Notes: generated by a model from the sequence alone, not told the origin. A stretch of DNA of 64,000 nucleotides from GCA-2720975 sp964467985 (GCA_964467985.1 CAYXTP010000016.1:1-64000), one strand, 5' to 3'; positions 8,078-17,170 are shown, numbered from the stretch's first letter. Numbers and translations: made by a program.

Positions 8078-9283
8078 TCAGTTGAACAGGATCGAAACTC
8101 CGTCAGTGAAGTTCGACGTGTTGGTGGGGTTCTTGTCGCGGTACCAGGACTGGAAGTGCCAGGTCTCGCCAGCTTGGACTGACACGAGGCCGCCGGAGGT
8201 CGGGGTCTGGGTCAGGTCCAACTGCAGGGAATACGTGCCGCCAGCGCCGGAGTTCACCAGGTTCGTCTTGTAGCGTCCGAAGGAGCCACCCAGGCACATG
8301 TTGCCCTGGCTGCCGCCGACGTTGGGGATGAAACCCTGGGTCTGGCTGGTCAGGAACATGCCGAATTGGTTGGCGGGCAGGCCGGTCACGTCCAGGCGCA
8401 CGTTGTTGGCGGCGGCGCTGGTTTGGCCGACGGCGGTGATGAAGGCGGAGCTACCGGTGGAGTTCAGGTTGGCCGGGCTGCAGTAGCTCGTGCCGATGGG
8501 GCCGCTGGGGTTGGAGGTGAAGTTCCACGAGAGCAGGTCGTGGTCATTCGCGGAACCGCCGCCAGCAGCCGTGAAGCCGATGTAAGCGTCGGTGCCGTTG
8601 ATCAGGTTTAGGCCGCCGGCTGCACCACCGGCCAGGTAGGTACCGCCGGTTTGGAAGCTCCAGGGGACCGAAATCTCCGGTGTGAAGCTGCCATCCAGGT
8701 AGACACTCAGCGTGGTCCCGTTGTAGTTGACGCGCAGCGTGTGGGTACCGGACTTGAGGGACGTCGAGGGACTGGAGGTCCCGACGGACAGGTTGTGGTC
8801 CTGACTGCAGTCGCCGGTGCCGCCCGTCTGAATGCTGATGTGGTTGCCGTCGGGGTCGTTCCAGCTACTGCCGAAGAACGTATCGAGCTCGATCACGAGC
8901 GCGTTGTCGACAGCGTTGGTCGGGCTCGAGGCGAAGCCTCCGTAACCCAAAGCGCTAGCGTGGTCACCGAGGAAGGCGGTGCCTGCGGGATCGTTGTGGA
9001 TCAAGAGCGCCAAGCCGTCTGCGCCGCCGCTCAGCGGGTTGCTGATGGCGAAGGTGAAGGTGGTTGTGAAGCCGCCGTCCACGTACAGGGGCTGGTTGTA
9101 GTACACCGAGCCCTTGTCGGACTTGATGCTGCTCGCCACTCGCAAGGCGGTGCCGCTTTGCTGGGCGTTGCCGTTCATGTCGAGGCCGGCGGTGCTGGAG
9201 AAGTCGGTGTAGTCGAAGCTCTGGGCGCCGGCGGTGCCGATGAGCATGGCGGCCAGGGTCAGGCCAAGGGAGTAGGAACGCAT
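8078..9283 (-). CDS. exported L-type lectin-domain protein with clade-specific C-terminal domain
   Basis: A 401-aa protein. I use ATG 9283, which gives a clean signal peptide (MRSYSLGLTLAAMLIGTAGA, cut before QS). Residues ~20-250 form a legume-lectin (L-type) beta-sandwich, shown by TTTFTFAISNPL, GGADGLALLIHND, LGYGGF, ALVIELDTFF and DPDGNHISIQ, the last two holding the expected metal/carbohydrate ligands. The last ~130 residues form a separate Cys-containing domain (GTSYCSPANLNSTG, LPANQFGMFL, GNMCLGG, SNFTDGVSIL) that recurs on the esterase at 33449-34735. It is monocistronic, with a strong terminator downstream and a 534-base divergent intergenic region upstream. Likely role: extracellular glycan binding. 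Confidence 0.87.
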   Translation of the reverse strand: MRSYSLGLTLAAMLIGTAGAQSFDYTDFSSTAGLDMNGNAQQSGTALRVASSIKSDKGSVYYNQPLYVDGGFTTTFTFAISNPLSGGADGLALLIHNDPAGTAFLGDHASALGYGGFASSPTNAVDNALVIELDTFFGSSWNDPDGNHISIQTGGTGDCSQDHNLSVGTSSPSTSLKSGTHTLRVNYNGTTLSVYLDGSFTPEISVPWSFQTGGTYLAGGAAGGLNLINGTDAYIGFTAAGGGSANDHDLLSWNFTSNPSGPIGTSYCSPANLNSTGSSAFITAVGQTSAAANNVRLDVTGLPANQFGMFLTSQTQGFIPNVGGSQGNMCLGGSFGRYKTNLVNSGAGGTYSLQLDLTQTPTSGGLVSVQAGETWHFQSWYRDKNPTNTSNFTDGVSILFN

Positions 9284-9817
9284 GGGATGGGGTTCGGGTT
9301 GAGAACTGAATTCATTCGCTCCGCAGCAGTGCGCGGTCGAAGGTGGGCAGCATGATGAAGGGGGCTTGGAACCCCGTATGACCATCCTGGACCACAGGCC
9401 CAGATTCCGCCGCAATCACGGGCGAAATGGGCCCGAGGAGGCCCTTGATGAGTCACGATTAGAAGGGCAGGTTCGGGGCGCGGCAAGACTTGCTCTGCAA
9501 TTTTCTGAGCAAGTATTCCCGGGTGCCTGGCGCACTGCTCCGAGACGAGATTCCTGATAGCAAATTGTGAACTGACTGGGTTTGGTGTGCATCCATTTTG
9601 GGAATTGCCCCCAGCCTCAATGAAAGAGGACTGGCGGCCAGCAGGCCCCCCCTCCTCACGCAGCGGGTCCCAAGGGGTGGTCTCCAACGTCCACAGACGA
9701 AGCCAAGGGAAGGAATCCTGTTTGTGGCTAGGTCCACGGAACCCAGTCAGTTCTGAGCGACCGCCCCGGGGCGGTAGGTCCGGGACATGGGCACCCGAGT
9801 CGGGGTAGGCTCTGTTG
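9284..9817. other. 534-base divergent intergenic region
   Basis: No credible gene is seen here between the divergent lectin and VTC genes; short open frames in it have no recognisable content. Two things stand out: the perfect 16-bp palindrome ACCGCCCCGGGGCGGT at 9760-9775, a possible operator or short hairpin, and TAGGCT at 9806-9811, a high-GC -10-like box 6 bases before the VTC ATG at 9818. The region presumably carries both promoters. Confidence 0.5.
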
Positions 9818-10555
9818 ATGGATCCCACCGCGCACCCAGCACCCGGTTCAGACGCCGCTTGGGGTGGCGGAGAGGGGTCCCACGAGGCCAAGTTCTGCGT
9901 GCCGGCGACTGGGGTCCCCAACGTGATGGGCTTGATGGAGGAGCGACTGGCCAGGGATGAGTCCTTCCCCACCGCGCGTGTCTCGAGTCTTTATTACGAC
10001 ACGCCGGACCTACAGTTCGTGGGGCACAAGACCAACTCGGATTACCTGAAGCTGAAGGTGCGCTTGCGCTGGTACGACGACCCGATTTCGGGTGCGACGG
10101 ATCCCGATGCTTTCTTTGAGGTGAAAGCCAAGGAGGGGGCCGAGCGGCGCAAGTTGCGCGTAGCCCTGAAGGGTGAAGCTCCGCACTTGGCGGGATTGGA
10201 CCTGATGAGCGCCGAACTCGCTGGCCTGCCGGTACGCCTTGCGCATGCGGGTCCCCCACTGCCGCCGGGCCTCGAGCCGTTTGTGGTGGTCAGTTACCTG
10301 CGCAAGCGGTTTGTGCTCGCGCGTACGGGCACGCGCATCTCCTTGGACTGGGACATCCGGGTGGCGCGCTCCCACCCGCGTTTTGGGCCTGTGCCAGACC
10401 GACCGTTGGACACGGCGGTGGTCGAGTTGAAGGGAGACCAGCGAGTCTTGCCGCCAGAACTGCGCGGGCTTACGGACCTGGGTGCTCGACTGGCTTCATT
10501 CTCCAAGTACGGTCACTGTGCGGATCGGGTGCTGGGCACGGCTTCCGCGTGGTAG
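9818..10555 (+). CDS. VTC-domain (polyphosphate polymerase-like) protein
   Basis: A 245-aa protein covering a whole VTC domain, the tunnel-fold catalytic core of eukaryotic polyphosphate polymerase and a member of the CYTH-like triphosphate tunnel group. Charged strands expected in the tunnel are visible: EAKFCVP, SSLYYDTPDL, KLKVRLRWY, FFEVKAKEG, ISLDWDIRV and AVVELKGDQ, then FSKYGHCADRVL. I use ATG 9818; a TTG lies 3 bases earlier. It is the first gene of a three-gene set with DUF4956 and CotH, a recurrent bacterial association whose function is unclear. A -10-like TAGGCT ends 6 bases before the ATG, suggesting a leaderless transcript. Confidence 0.88.
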   Translation: MDPTAHPAPGSDAAWGGGEGSHEAKFCVPATGVPNVMGLMEERLARDESFPTARVSSLYYDTPDLQFVGHKTNSDYLKLKVRLRWYDDPISGATDPDAFFEVKAKEGAERRKLRVALKGEAPHLAGLDLMSAELAGLPVRLAHAGPPLPPGLEPFVVVSYLRKRFVLARTGTRISLDWDIRVARSHPRFGPVPDRPLDTAVVELKGDQRVLPPELRGLTDLGARLASFSKYGHCADRVLGTASAW

Positions 10556-10697
10556 GTTCAATTGTGAAGGAGAATGGGACCAGGACATCCCTTGGTCGGC
10601 TCAAGCGACGATCAAGACAGGATCCCGGAACCCGTGTCTCTGAATCGAACAAGCGGAAATCTGGGTTTGAACGGGGCCCTCGCGTGAATCGGGGCCG

Positions 10698-11486
10698 ATG
10701 CTCTATTCTCTTATGATGATCCCCCTATTGGCTCTGGCCCTACCCTGGATGGGCCAGGACGGCACAACAACTGATGGCGCCCAAGGTGCGGGGGAAGCCA
10801 TTCTCGAGACCCTTGGCGGTACGGGCGCGCGCTCTATGGCTGAGGTGGGGCCCCTGGGCATGACAGCCATGCTCCTGCTGTCGCTGGCCAGTGCGCACTT
10901 GGTCTCATACTTGTACGTGGTTTTCTACGCAAGTCGAGCTACTGGCAGTCAGATCCACCGAGCGTTCCCCATGCTGTCGGTGTCGATCACGGCCATCTTC
11001 ATCTGCATTCAGTTCTCCTTGCCCCTCTCGCTAGGCCTGCTCGGAGCGCTGTCGATCATTCGCTTCCGCACGCCGATCAAGGAGCCCGAGGAGGCTGGGT
11101 TCCTGATGTTGGTGATCGCTGGCGCGCTTTGCTGTGCGACGTGGAACATGGTCTTCCTTGGCATCCTGTTGGGAGTCGCCGTGTTCGGCCTGCTGGCGCG
11201 ACACGTGATTGGCGGAAATCGCAGTGACCCGAACGATGGGCTCTTGAGCGTGGTGCTCTCCCGAACGGATCACAAGTCCCACGGCATGCAGTTGCTCAAG
11301 CTGCTGGGAACGAAACTTCGCGGTGGTCACGTGGACGGCGTGGTGGAAGGCGAGCAAGAAGCCACGATCACCCTGCGCTTTCGCCGCATGCAGCCGGAAG
11401 CCTTGGAGGAAGTGCGCGGGGCGATTGTTGAACTGGTGCCGAATGCGCGCACCAACGTGTACTACCTGAGAACGGGCAACGGCTGA
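10698..11486 (+). CDS. DUF4956 integral membrane protein
   Basis: A 262-aa membrane protein. After a leader-like hydrophobic N-terminus it has about four membrane helices (AMLLLSLASAHLVSYLYV, an AIFICIQFSLPLSLGLLGAL helix, MLVIAGALCCATW, VFLGILLGVAVFGLLA), with the DUF4956 hallmark LSIIRFRTPIKEPEEAGFL between helices. The C-terminal ~75 residues are a cytoplasmic domain (ATITLRFRRM...). It follows the VTC gene by 142 bases, and its TGA shares one base with the ATG of the CotH gene (TGATG), so it is translationally coupled to CotH. ATG 10713 is an alternative start. Confidence 0.87.
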   Translation: MLYSLMMIPLLALALPWMGQDGTTTDGAQGAGEAILETLGGTGARSMAEVGPLGMTAMLLLSLASAHLVSYLYVVFYASRATGSQIHRAFPMLSVSITAIFICIQFSLPLSLGLLGALSIIRFRTPIKEPEEAGFLMLVIAGALCCATWNMVFLGILLGVAVFGLLARHVIGGNRSDPNDGLLSVVLSRTDHKSHGMQLLKLLGTKLRGGHVDGVVEGEQEATITLRFRRMQPEALEEVRGAIVELVPNARTNVYYLRTGNG

Positions 11487-13198
11487 TGCAGGGCGCCATT
11501 CCGCGCCGTTCGCTGGGCATCATCGCGACGTCACTGGCGACCTTGATCGCGGTGGGAATCTGGCTCGAGAACACAGAACGGTTCGAAGAGGCCGCGGCAG
11601 TCTTGCGTGAATCCACGGTGCCCTCACACATGCTGCGCTACGGGGCGATGGGTGAGATTCTGCACAAGGAGGGCTACGTCGAGTCTGAGTGGAACGACGG
11701 CCGTTACGAGCGGACAACTGGCGACGACCCGCCTAGCACGGCAAGCGTCTTCCGCAAGAAGCGACAGGTGGGCGACATCCTGCTGCGGGCCTCGACTACT
11801 GGCTCGCCCTCCAGCGAACCGATCGAACTCGACCCCGACCTGATCCTGCCCTGCTGGCCGACTCTGGTTCTCGAAGTCGACCACCGCGATCTCTACGACC
11901 CCGATATCGGCATCGTGGTGAACTACGAAGAGACGTGGGAGAAACCGGCCCGCGTCGCGTTCTTCGTCGACGAAGACAAGCTGTTCGAAGCTGACTGCGG
12001 CGTCCGTCTGCACGGCGACACAACGCGCCGCGCGGATGTGATGACAACCCGTGGCCATGTGTGGCGCAGTTTCCGGCTCTACTTTCGTTCGGACTATGGT
12101 CCCGACCACATTCCCGCCGGGTTGATGTTCGACGCGGAAGCCGGGCCCCTGCGCAACCTGGTGGTGCGCGGGAATAACTTCTTCTGTTGCAGTCTGGCCT
12201 ACTCGGTCGCACGCAAGCTGGGCGTTGCAGCACCGGAGATCCGTCTCATCAGCTTGGTCTTGAACGGCGAACGTGTGCAACCCTACGTGGCCACCGAACA
12301 CCTCAGCAGACGTCAGGCGACCGCCCGACTTGGACACGAGGATTTCCTGTACTGCAGGGTTCGTCGTTCCGACAACGACAAGCAGGCGCAGGAGCGCTTC
12401 GACGATGTCGGGCGGTGGTTAGAGACTCGCGATGAAACCGTCACGGCGGAGGAGGTCGATGAGCACATCGACCTCGAGAACTTCATGCGCCACATGTTCG
12501 CGATCTTGCACGGAGGTTCGAGTGATTGGGGCGAGGGCGTTGCAATCTTGAACCTGCGCGAAGACCGCCCGCGTTGGCGCTGGACCATGTGGGACATGGA
12601 CAATGCCTACCGACCTCCCGTGGAGAAGATGCGCATGGGGCTGAGCCCCGAAGAATGGGACCTGCGTTTCATCGACCACGCGTTGTTTGCCCCGCGCAAG
12701 GCACGCGGTTATCTGCGCTCCCAGTTGTTTCTGCACCTCATGGAAACGGACTGGTTCCTCCCGCGCTTTGCGCGCCTTAGTCAGAACCTCCTGAATCACG
12801 AAATTCCGCCGGCCTACTTGAATGACCTCGTTGACGAGTACCTGCGCCTATCCGACATCTGGGGCCCAGAGCAAATTCCCATTCGGCAAGTGAGGCCCCT
12901 CATCGATGCCAAGCCCGCAGTGGTGCGTGCAGACCTGCAGAACCGACTGAACTTGAAACCGGCCCAAGCGGTTTGGGTGAGGAAGGCCGAGCGCGGATCA
13001 CTGACAGTTGACGGTTACGAGTACACGACGTCCTACAGCGGCTGGCACTTCCCCGAGTTTGGGGTGCATGTGGAGATCCCGGAGCCCGAGTCCGTGGGGT
13101 TTTCCCACTGGCTGGTCAATGGCGTGCGCCACGAAGGTGGGCGGCTGAACTTCGAGCCGACGGAGGCGACTGAGGTGCAGGCCATCTTCAGGGACTGA
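11486..13198 (+). CDS. CotH kinase family protein
   Basis: A 570-aa protein with an N-terminal membrane anchor (SLGIIATSLATLIAVGIWL) and a CotH-like atypical protein-kinase fold outside the membrane. Family features in order: VRLHGDTTRRADV, FRLYFRSDYG, LRNLVVRGNN, the substrate/nucleotide region RQATARLGHEDFLYC, and the conserved metal-site segment WTMWDMDNAYRP near residues 370-380. CotH of Bacillus phosphorylates spore-coat proteins. The C-terminal ~80 residues (SLTVDGYEYTTSY..., EFGVHVEIPE) form a small beta domain. It ends 11 bases inside the convergent sulfatase gene. The VTC-DUF4956-CotH set suggests membrane-associated phosphate or polyphosphate chemistry (inference). Confidence 0.85.
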   Translation: MQGAIPRRSLGIIATSLATLIAVGIWLENTERFEEAAAVLRESTVPSHMLRYGAMGEILHKEGYVESEWNDGRYERTTGDDPPSTASVFRKKRQVGDILLRASTTGSPSSEPIELDPDLILPCWPTLVLEVDHRDLYDPDIGIVVNYEETWEKPARVAFFVDEDKLFEADCGVRLHGDTTRRADVMTTRGHVWRSFRLYFRSDYGPDHIPAGLMFDAEAGPLRNLVVRGNNFFCCSLAYSVARKLGVAAPEIRLISLVLNGERVQPYVATEHLSRRQATARLGHEDFLYCRVRRSDNDKQAQERFDDVGRWLETRDETVTAEEVDEHIDLENFMRHMFAILHGGSSDWGEGVAILNLREDRPRWRWTMWDMDNAYRPPVEKMRMGLSPEEWDLRFIDHALFAPRKARGYLRSQLFLHLMETDWFLPRFARLSQNLLNHEIPPAYLNDLVDEYLRLSDIWGPEQIPIRQVRPLIDAKPAVVRADLQNRLNLKPAQAVWVRKAERGSLTVDGYEYTTSYSGWHFPEFGVHVEIPEPESVGFSHWLVNGVRHEGGRLNFEPTEATEVQAIFRD

Positions 13199-14501
13199 GA
13201 TCCTTGAGGCGGTCCGGTTCCTGGGGCAGACCGTCCAGGGCGCGTTGCAGAGTGGACCGTGCTTGGCGTTGTCGGTCGGTGGCGTCTTCCGCTTGGAGCT
13301 CCCGCTCCTCCAGCGGGTCTGTCACGCAGTCGTACAAGCGCCCGTCGTCGTAGAGTTTGAAACGCTTGTCGCGGGCGAAGCACACGCGCGGGTTCTTGTT
13401 CGGGTTTTCCGGACGCGGGTTGCTGTAGATCGTGATGAATTCGCGAGGTTGCCCCACCTGGCCCAGTAGCTGCGGCATGAAGGACCGGCCATCGCAGATC
13501 TGGTCGGGGTCCAGGCCACGGCCCATGGCATCGCCCAAGGTCGGCAGGAAGTCAGCGAAGTCGATCAGGTCATCATTGACCTGCCCCGGAGCAATACGCG
13601 CCGGCCAAGAAGCAAGCAAGGGCACGTGGGTGCCAGCGTCCGTGGGCAGGGACTTGGCGCCGGTGATCACTCGTCCGTTTTGGGTGGACTTGATCCCCCG
13701 CGACGTGCCGTTGTCGCCAACGAACAAGATCAAGGTGTTCTCTCGCAGGCCGAGTTCCCCGAGCCCCGCCACGAGTCGACCCACGATGAGGTCCATGTAC
13801 GTCATCATCTCGGCAAAGCGCTTCTGCTGGGTGTCCTTGTTCTGGTCTGCCGTTTGCTCGGTGCGAGTGAGGGGGGTGTGCACGAAAGGCGAGTGCACGA
13901 GGGCCATGGGAAAGTACGCCAGGAAAGGCTCGTCCTTGTTGGCAGCCGAGAACTGCAGCAAGTAGTCGCAGAAAACGTCCGGGCCAAAGGCACCCTGGCG
14001 GGGTTCCTGCAACTCGCCATCGATCTCTACCACGGGATTCCAGTAGCGCGATCCCAGATCCGCCACCTGCCAAAGACACCAAGTGTCGAAACCCGCCTGC
14101 TTTGGGGTGGTGCCACGTCCGGCCCAGTCCCCGTAGTGACTCGCACCCAAAAGTTGCCACTTGCCGGCAACTCCCGTCGTATAGCCGGCGTCCTGGGCCA
14201 GGTGCGCAAAGGTGCGCTCGTTTCGGTCGAGAATCGAGAACCGAACGTAGTTGCGCAGGTTGCCCTTGCCCGTCATCAACTTCACGCGACTGGGCGTGCA
14301 CAGGGGCTGTGAATAGCAGTGCGTGAACCTCATCCCGCCCTCGGCCAAGGCGTCGAGATGGGGAGTGTGGTAATTCTCTCCGCCGTAGGCGGCGAAGGCC
14401 TCGACCCCCACGTCGTCCGCCATGATGAGCAGGATGTTGGGCCGCTCCTCGGCCGTCGCCATGACCGTGAGGGCGCAGAAGACGGCGAGGCGTTGCAGCA
14501 T
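13188..14501 (-). CDS. exported sulfatase (S1 family)
   Basis: A 437-aa sulfatase beginning with a signal peptide (MLQRLAVFCALTVMATA). LLIMADDVG at 24-32 gives the metal Asp pair, and LCTPSRVKLMTGK contains the formylglycine Cys68 in a canonical CxPSR motif. GVAGKWQLLG, FPMALVHSPF and FVGDNGTSRG complete the active site. The C-terminus has YDCVTDPLEERELQ. Its start lies 11 bases after the asparaginase stop on the same strand, so the two form an operon. Its last 11 bases overlap the convergent CotH gene. Confidence 0.94.
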   Translation of the reverse strand: MLQRLAVFCALTVMATAEERPNILLIMADDVGVEAFAAYGGENYHTPHLDALAEGGMRFTHCYSQPLCTPSRVKLMTGKGNLRNYVRFSILDRNERTFAHLAQDAGYTTGVAGKWQLLGASHYGDWAGRGTTPKQAGFDTWCLWQVADLGSRYWNPVVEIDGELQEPRQGAFGPDVFCDYLLQFSAANKDEPFLAYFPMALVHSPFVHTPLTRTEQTADQNKDTQQKRFAEMMTYMDLIVGRLVAGLGELGLRENTLILFVGDNGTSRGIKSTQNGRVITGAKSLPTDAGTHVPLLASWPARIAPGQVNDDLIDFADFLPTLGDAMGRGLDPDQICDGRSFMPQLLGQVGQPREFITIYSNPRPENPNKNPRVCFARDKRFKLYDDGRLYDCVTDPLEERELQAEDATDRQRQARSTLQRALDGLPQEPDRLKDLSP

Positions 14502-14512
14502 GGGTGGAGCTC

Positions 14513-15508
14513 CTAGAAGACTGCGGAGAATTGCTCTTGAATGGTGTCCGCGTCGGTGGTTTCGAGCAGGGCGAGCTGCAACAGAACGCGCGATTTGGCG
14601 GGGTTCAGGGGGCCGGATGCCACAAACCCCAGGGCGTCGTCATCGATCTCCAAATTGCGCGCCACGAAGCCACTACCCGCGCGTGTGCTGCGCACAACCG
14701 GTACGCCTGCGCTCGCAGCCTCACCCAGGGCCGCGACCATGCTCTCGTTCGCATTGCCGTTGCCCACACCGGCCAGCACGATGCCCTTCGCTCCGGCATC
14801 GACGCTGGCCTGGACAAGATCGGCTGCCACGCCCGCGCAGGCGTACAGGACGTCCACACGCGGCAGAGACGAGAGGCCATCCAAGTCGATCAACGCCCGC
14901 TGTGGCCGCGGACCTGGGTTGCGGTAGAAGGTCGTTGCTCCGGCGATGATGGCACCAGAGGTGCCGATGTCCGGGGATTGAAACGTGGAGACACGCGCCG
15001 TATTCGCCTTGGTCACGGCGCGGGCACTGTGAATGATCTCGTCCAAAACCACGAGTACGCCGCGACCCTTGGCCCCTGGGTGGGACGCCACGCGAACGGA
15101 ATCCAAGATGTTGCGCGGGCCATCTGCAGAAACTCCGGTGGACGGTCGCATGGCACCCGTAACCACCACGGGTTTCGAATGCGCCAGCACCTGATCCAAG
15201 AAGAAAGCCGTCTCCTCTAGCGTGTCGGTGCCATGGGTCACGACAACACCCGTGGTGTCATCCCTCCCCAAACACTGCCTCGCGTGCCGAGCCAAGGCCA
15301 GCCAATGCTCGTCGCACACGTCTTGGCTTCCGACCTGCGTAACCTGCACGCCGTCAACCTGGGCTAGCTCACCAAGCGAGGGCACACTCGCCATGAGTTC
15401 CTCAACGCTCAAGGTCGCGGAGGTGTACGCACTGTGCTCGGGCGCGGCGCTGCTGCCCGCAATGGTGCCGCCCGTGGCGAGAATCGTGATCTTCGGCAGG
15501 GGAGCCAT
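14513..15508 (-). CDS. L-asparaginase (type I/II asparaginase-glutaminase family)
   Basis: A 331-aa asparaginase converting L-asparagine to aspartate and ammonia. The two active-site signatures are intact: ILATGGTIAGS with nucleophile Thr12, and VVVTHGTDTLEETAFFLD with the second catalytic Thr-Asp; GAMRPSTGVSADGP and the Lys in AVTKANTARV complete the site. I use ATG 15508, since the in-frame GTG at 15514 adds only two residues. There is no signal peptide, so the enzyme is probably cytoplasmic although the sequence resembles the type II group. It is followed after 11 bases by a sulfatase gene. A 36-bp palindrome separates it from qmcA upstream. Confidence 0.93.
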   Translation of the reverse strand: MAPLPKITILATGGTIAGSSAAPEHSAYTSATLSVEELMASVPSLGELAQVDGVQVTQVGSQDVCDEHWLALARHARQCLGRDDTTGVVVTHGTDTLEETAFFLDQVLAHSKPVVVTGAMRPSTGVSADGPRNILDSVRVASHPGAKGRGVLVVLDEIIHSARAVTKANTARVSTFQSPDIGTSGAIIAGATTFYRNPGPRPQRALIDLDGLSSLPRVDVLYACAGVAADLVQASVDAGAKGIVLAGVGNGNANESMVAALGEAASAGVPVVRSTRAGSGFVARNLEIDDDALGFVASGPLNPAKSRVLLQLALLETTDADTIQEQFSAVF

Positions 15509-15530
15509 GTTCACAGTCTACTTCACAACG

Positions 15531-15566
15531 GCATGGGGGGGCGGCCAGCTGGACGCCCCCCCATGC
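15531..15566. repeat. 36-bp near-perfect palindrome between qmcA and asparaginase genes
   Basis: Outer arms 15531-15543 and 15554-15566 are perfectly complementary over 13 bp and contain a run of seven G/C pairs. The 10-base centre contains the self-complementary CCAGCTGG, so the whole element departs from dyad symmetry at only one base pair. It lies downstream of qmcA and about 20 bases before the asparaginase start on the minus strand. With no T tract on either strand it is not a standard terminator; it could be a processing/attenuation hairpin or a protein site. Confidence 0.75.
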
Positions 15567-15594
15567 ACATGAACCTACTCAGGTTTCGGACCGC

Positions 15595-16548
15595 TCAGGA
15601 CACTCCGCCCTTGGTGAACAGTTCGCGCAGGCCGCCGATGCTACCGAGGGTTGCGCTGGACTCGAAGGGCATGAATACCGTCTTGTCGCCGGTTCTGGAC
15701 GCTCCGATGTCCGACAGAGTAGCCAGGTACTTCATCGCGATCAGGTAGTCTGCGGGATTCATCTGTTCCTGCTCCAGCGCGTGGGCCACGAGAGCCAGGG
15801 ACTCGGCCTCACCTTCGGCACGCAGAATGCGGCTTTGCCGGTCGCCTTCGGCGGTGGCGATCAACGATCCCCGTTCACCCTCGGCGCGCAGGATCTTGGA
15901 TTCCTTGACACCTTCGGCTTCCAGGATGGTGGCCCGACGTTCGCGTTCGGCACGCATTTGCATTTCCATGGCCTCGCGCACCGTGATGGGCGGGTCGATG
16001 TCCTGAACTTCGACACGGTTGACCTTGACGCCCCACTTGTCGGTGGCTTCGTCAAGCACGGTGCGCATCTTGCCGTTGATCTCGTCGCGCGAGGTCAAGG
16101 TCGCGTCCAGCGCCAATTCACCGATGATGTTACGCAGTGTGGTCTGCGCGAGCTTTTCGATGGCGTTGGGCAGGTTATTGACCTCGTACACAGCACGACG
16201 CGGATCGGTGATCTGGTAGTACAGGAGGCCGTTGATCTCGATCACCACGTTGTCGGCGGTGATGACCGATTGCTTGGGGAAGTCGAAGACCTGTTCGCGG
16301 AGGTCAACTGTGCGCGAGTGTTTCTCGCGAACGATGTCTCTACCCTGCAGACTCGAGACGCGCGTGCGCCACAGGATATGCCGCGGCTTGTCGATGAACG
16401 GCACGATCAAATTGAGGCCGGGGTTCAGGGCGCGCTGGAACTTGCCCAGACGCTCGATGACCATGACTTCGGCTTGGTTGACAATCTTGAGCCCCATGGC
16501 TGCGGCCACGAGGACGACGACTACAAATGCGCCAACGACATATTCCAT
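15595..16548 (-). CDS. qmcA: SPFH/band-7 membrane protein, QmcA type
   Basis: A 317-aa stomatin-like protein: one N-terminal membrane helix (YVVGAFVVVVLVAAAMGL), then a band-7 domain with NQAEVMVIERLGKF, PGLNLIVPFID and QSVITADNVVIEINGLLYYQ, then a long Glu/Ala/Arg-rich coiled coil (REAMEMQMRAERERRA and repeated ILRAEGE segments). Length and motif order match E. coli QmcA. Such proteins oligomerise in functional membrane microdomains. It is transcribed from the nfeD gene 106 bases upstream, the standard SPFH/NfeD pair. Confidence 0.93.
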   Translation of the reverse strand: MEYVVGAFVVVVLVAAAMGLKIVNQAEVMVIERLGKFQRALNPGLNLIVPFIDKPRHILWRTRVSSLQGRDIVREKHSRTVDLREQVFDFPKQSVITADNVVIEINGLLYYQITDPRRAVYEVNNLPNAIEKLAQTTLRNIIGELALDATLTSRDEINGKMRTVLDEATDKWGVKVNRVEVQDIDPPITVREAMEMQMRAERERRATILEAEGVKESKILRAEGERGSLIATAEGDRQSRILRAEGEAESLALVAHALEQEQMNPADYLIAMKYLATLSDIGASRTGDKTVFMPFESSATLGSIGGLRELFTKGGVS

Positions 16549-16654
16549 GGTGTGTACCTGTCAGCCCGGGAACTAGGGGGAGATCACGCGGGGGTCTGGG
16601 CTCAAGATCCTCGCGAGGGAATTGTGCTGGGGTGGGGTTCTGCGCGGGCTGAAG

Positions 16655-17170
16655 TCAACTCTGCGACTGCACGTGGACGGCGTTGCCATCCACCCTGACG
16701 ATGTTCACATGCACGCCGGCTTCCAGATCGTCGCCGGCCGTTGCGCGCCACTCCTCAGTGCGAATCTTGACGCGTCCGGGGCTGCTAGGGGTGATGGACT
16801 CGGTGACCACTCCGGGCTGGCCGACGAGGGCGTCCACGTTGGAGGGCTCGCCACCTTCCTGGGCCTTGGCGACAAGGATGGGTCGCAGGACCACAAGCCC
16901 AACCACGGTACCGATCATGAAGCCCCACAATTGGCCCTGCATGCCTAGTCCGAGGGCTGCAAGAATTGCGGAGAGGGCAGTGCCCGGCACGAAGGCGCCC
17001 AAGAGGAAGCTGGCGGTGAGAAGTTCACCAACGAGCAGCACAGCTGAGGCCGCGGTCCAGAATTCCCACGACATCAAGACGTCGGGCGTGAAAGCCTCGG
17101 TCAGCTGGGAGAAGAAGCCTTGGGTTTCCGCGGCGACTTCGGAGTCTTGAAGGAGTCGATCAATCATCAT
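16655..17170 (-). CDS. NfeD-like membrane protein
   Basis: A 171-aa protein with two or three membrane helices (FWTAASAVLLVGELLTASFL, then ALSAILAALGLGMQG and WGFMIGTVVGLVVL) followed by the NfeD C-terminal OB-fold (DALVGQPGVVTESITPSSPG, VKIRTEEWRATA, VRVDGNAVHV). I start at ATG 17170; the open frame upstream is charged and lacks family similarity. ATG 17167 would serve equally well. NfeD proteins assist SPFH scaffolds, and qmcA follows on the same strand. It lacks the ClpP-like protease domain of long NfeD forms. Confidence 0.9.
   Translation of the reverse strand: MMIDRLLQDSEVAAETQGFFSQLTEAFTPDVLMSWEFWTAASAVLLVGELLTASFLLGAFVPGTALSAILAALGLGMQGQLWGFMIGTVVGLVVLRPILVAKAQEGGEPSNVDALVGQPGVVTESITPSSPGRVKIRTEEWRATAGDDLEAGVHVNIVRVDGNAVHVQSQS

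Noticed and set aside
9366..9808. Short open frames in the lectin/VTC intergenic region
   Set aside because: No ribosome-binding sites, no recognisable content, and skewed composition; treated as non-coding.
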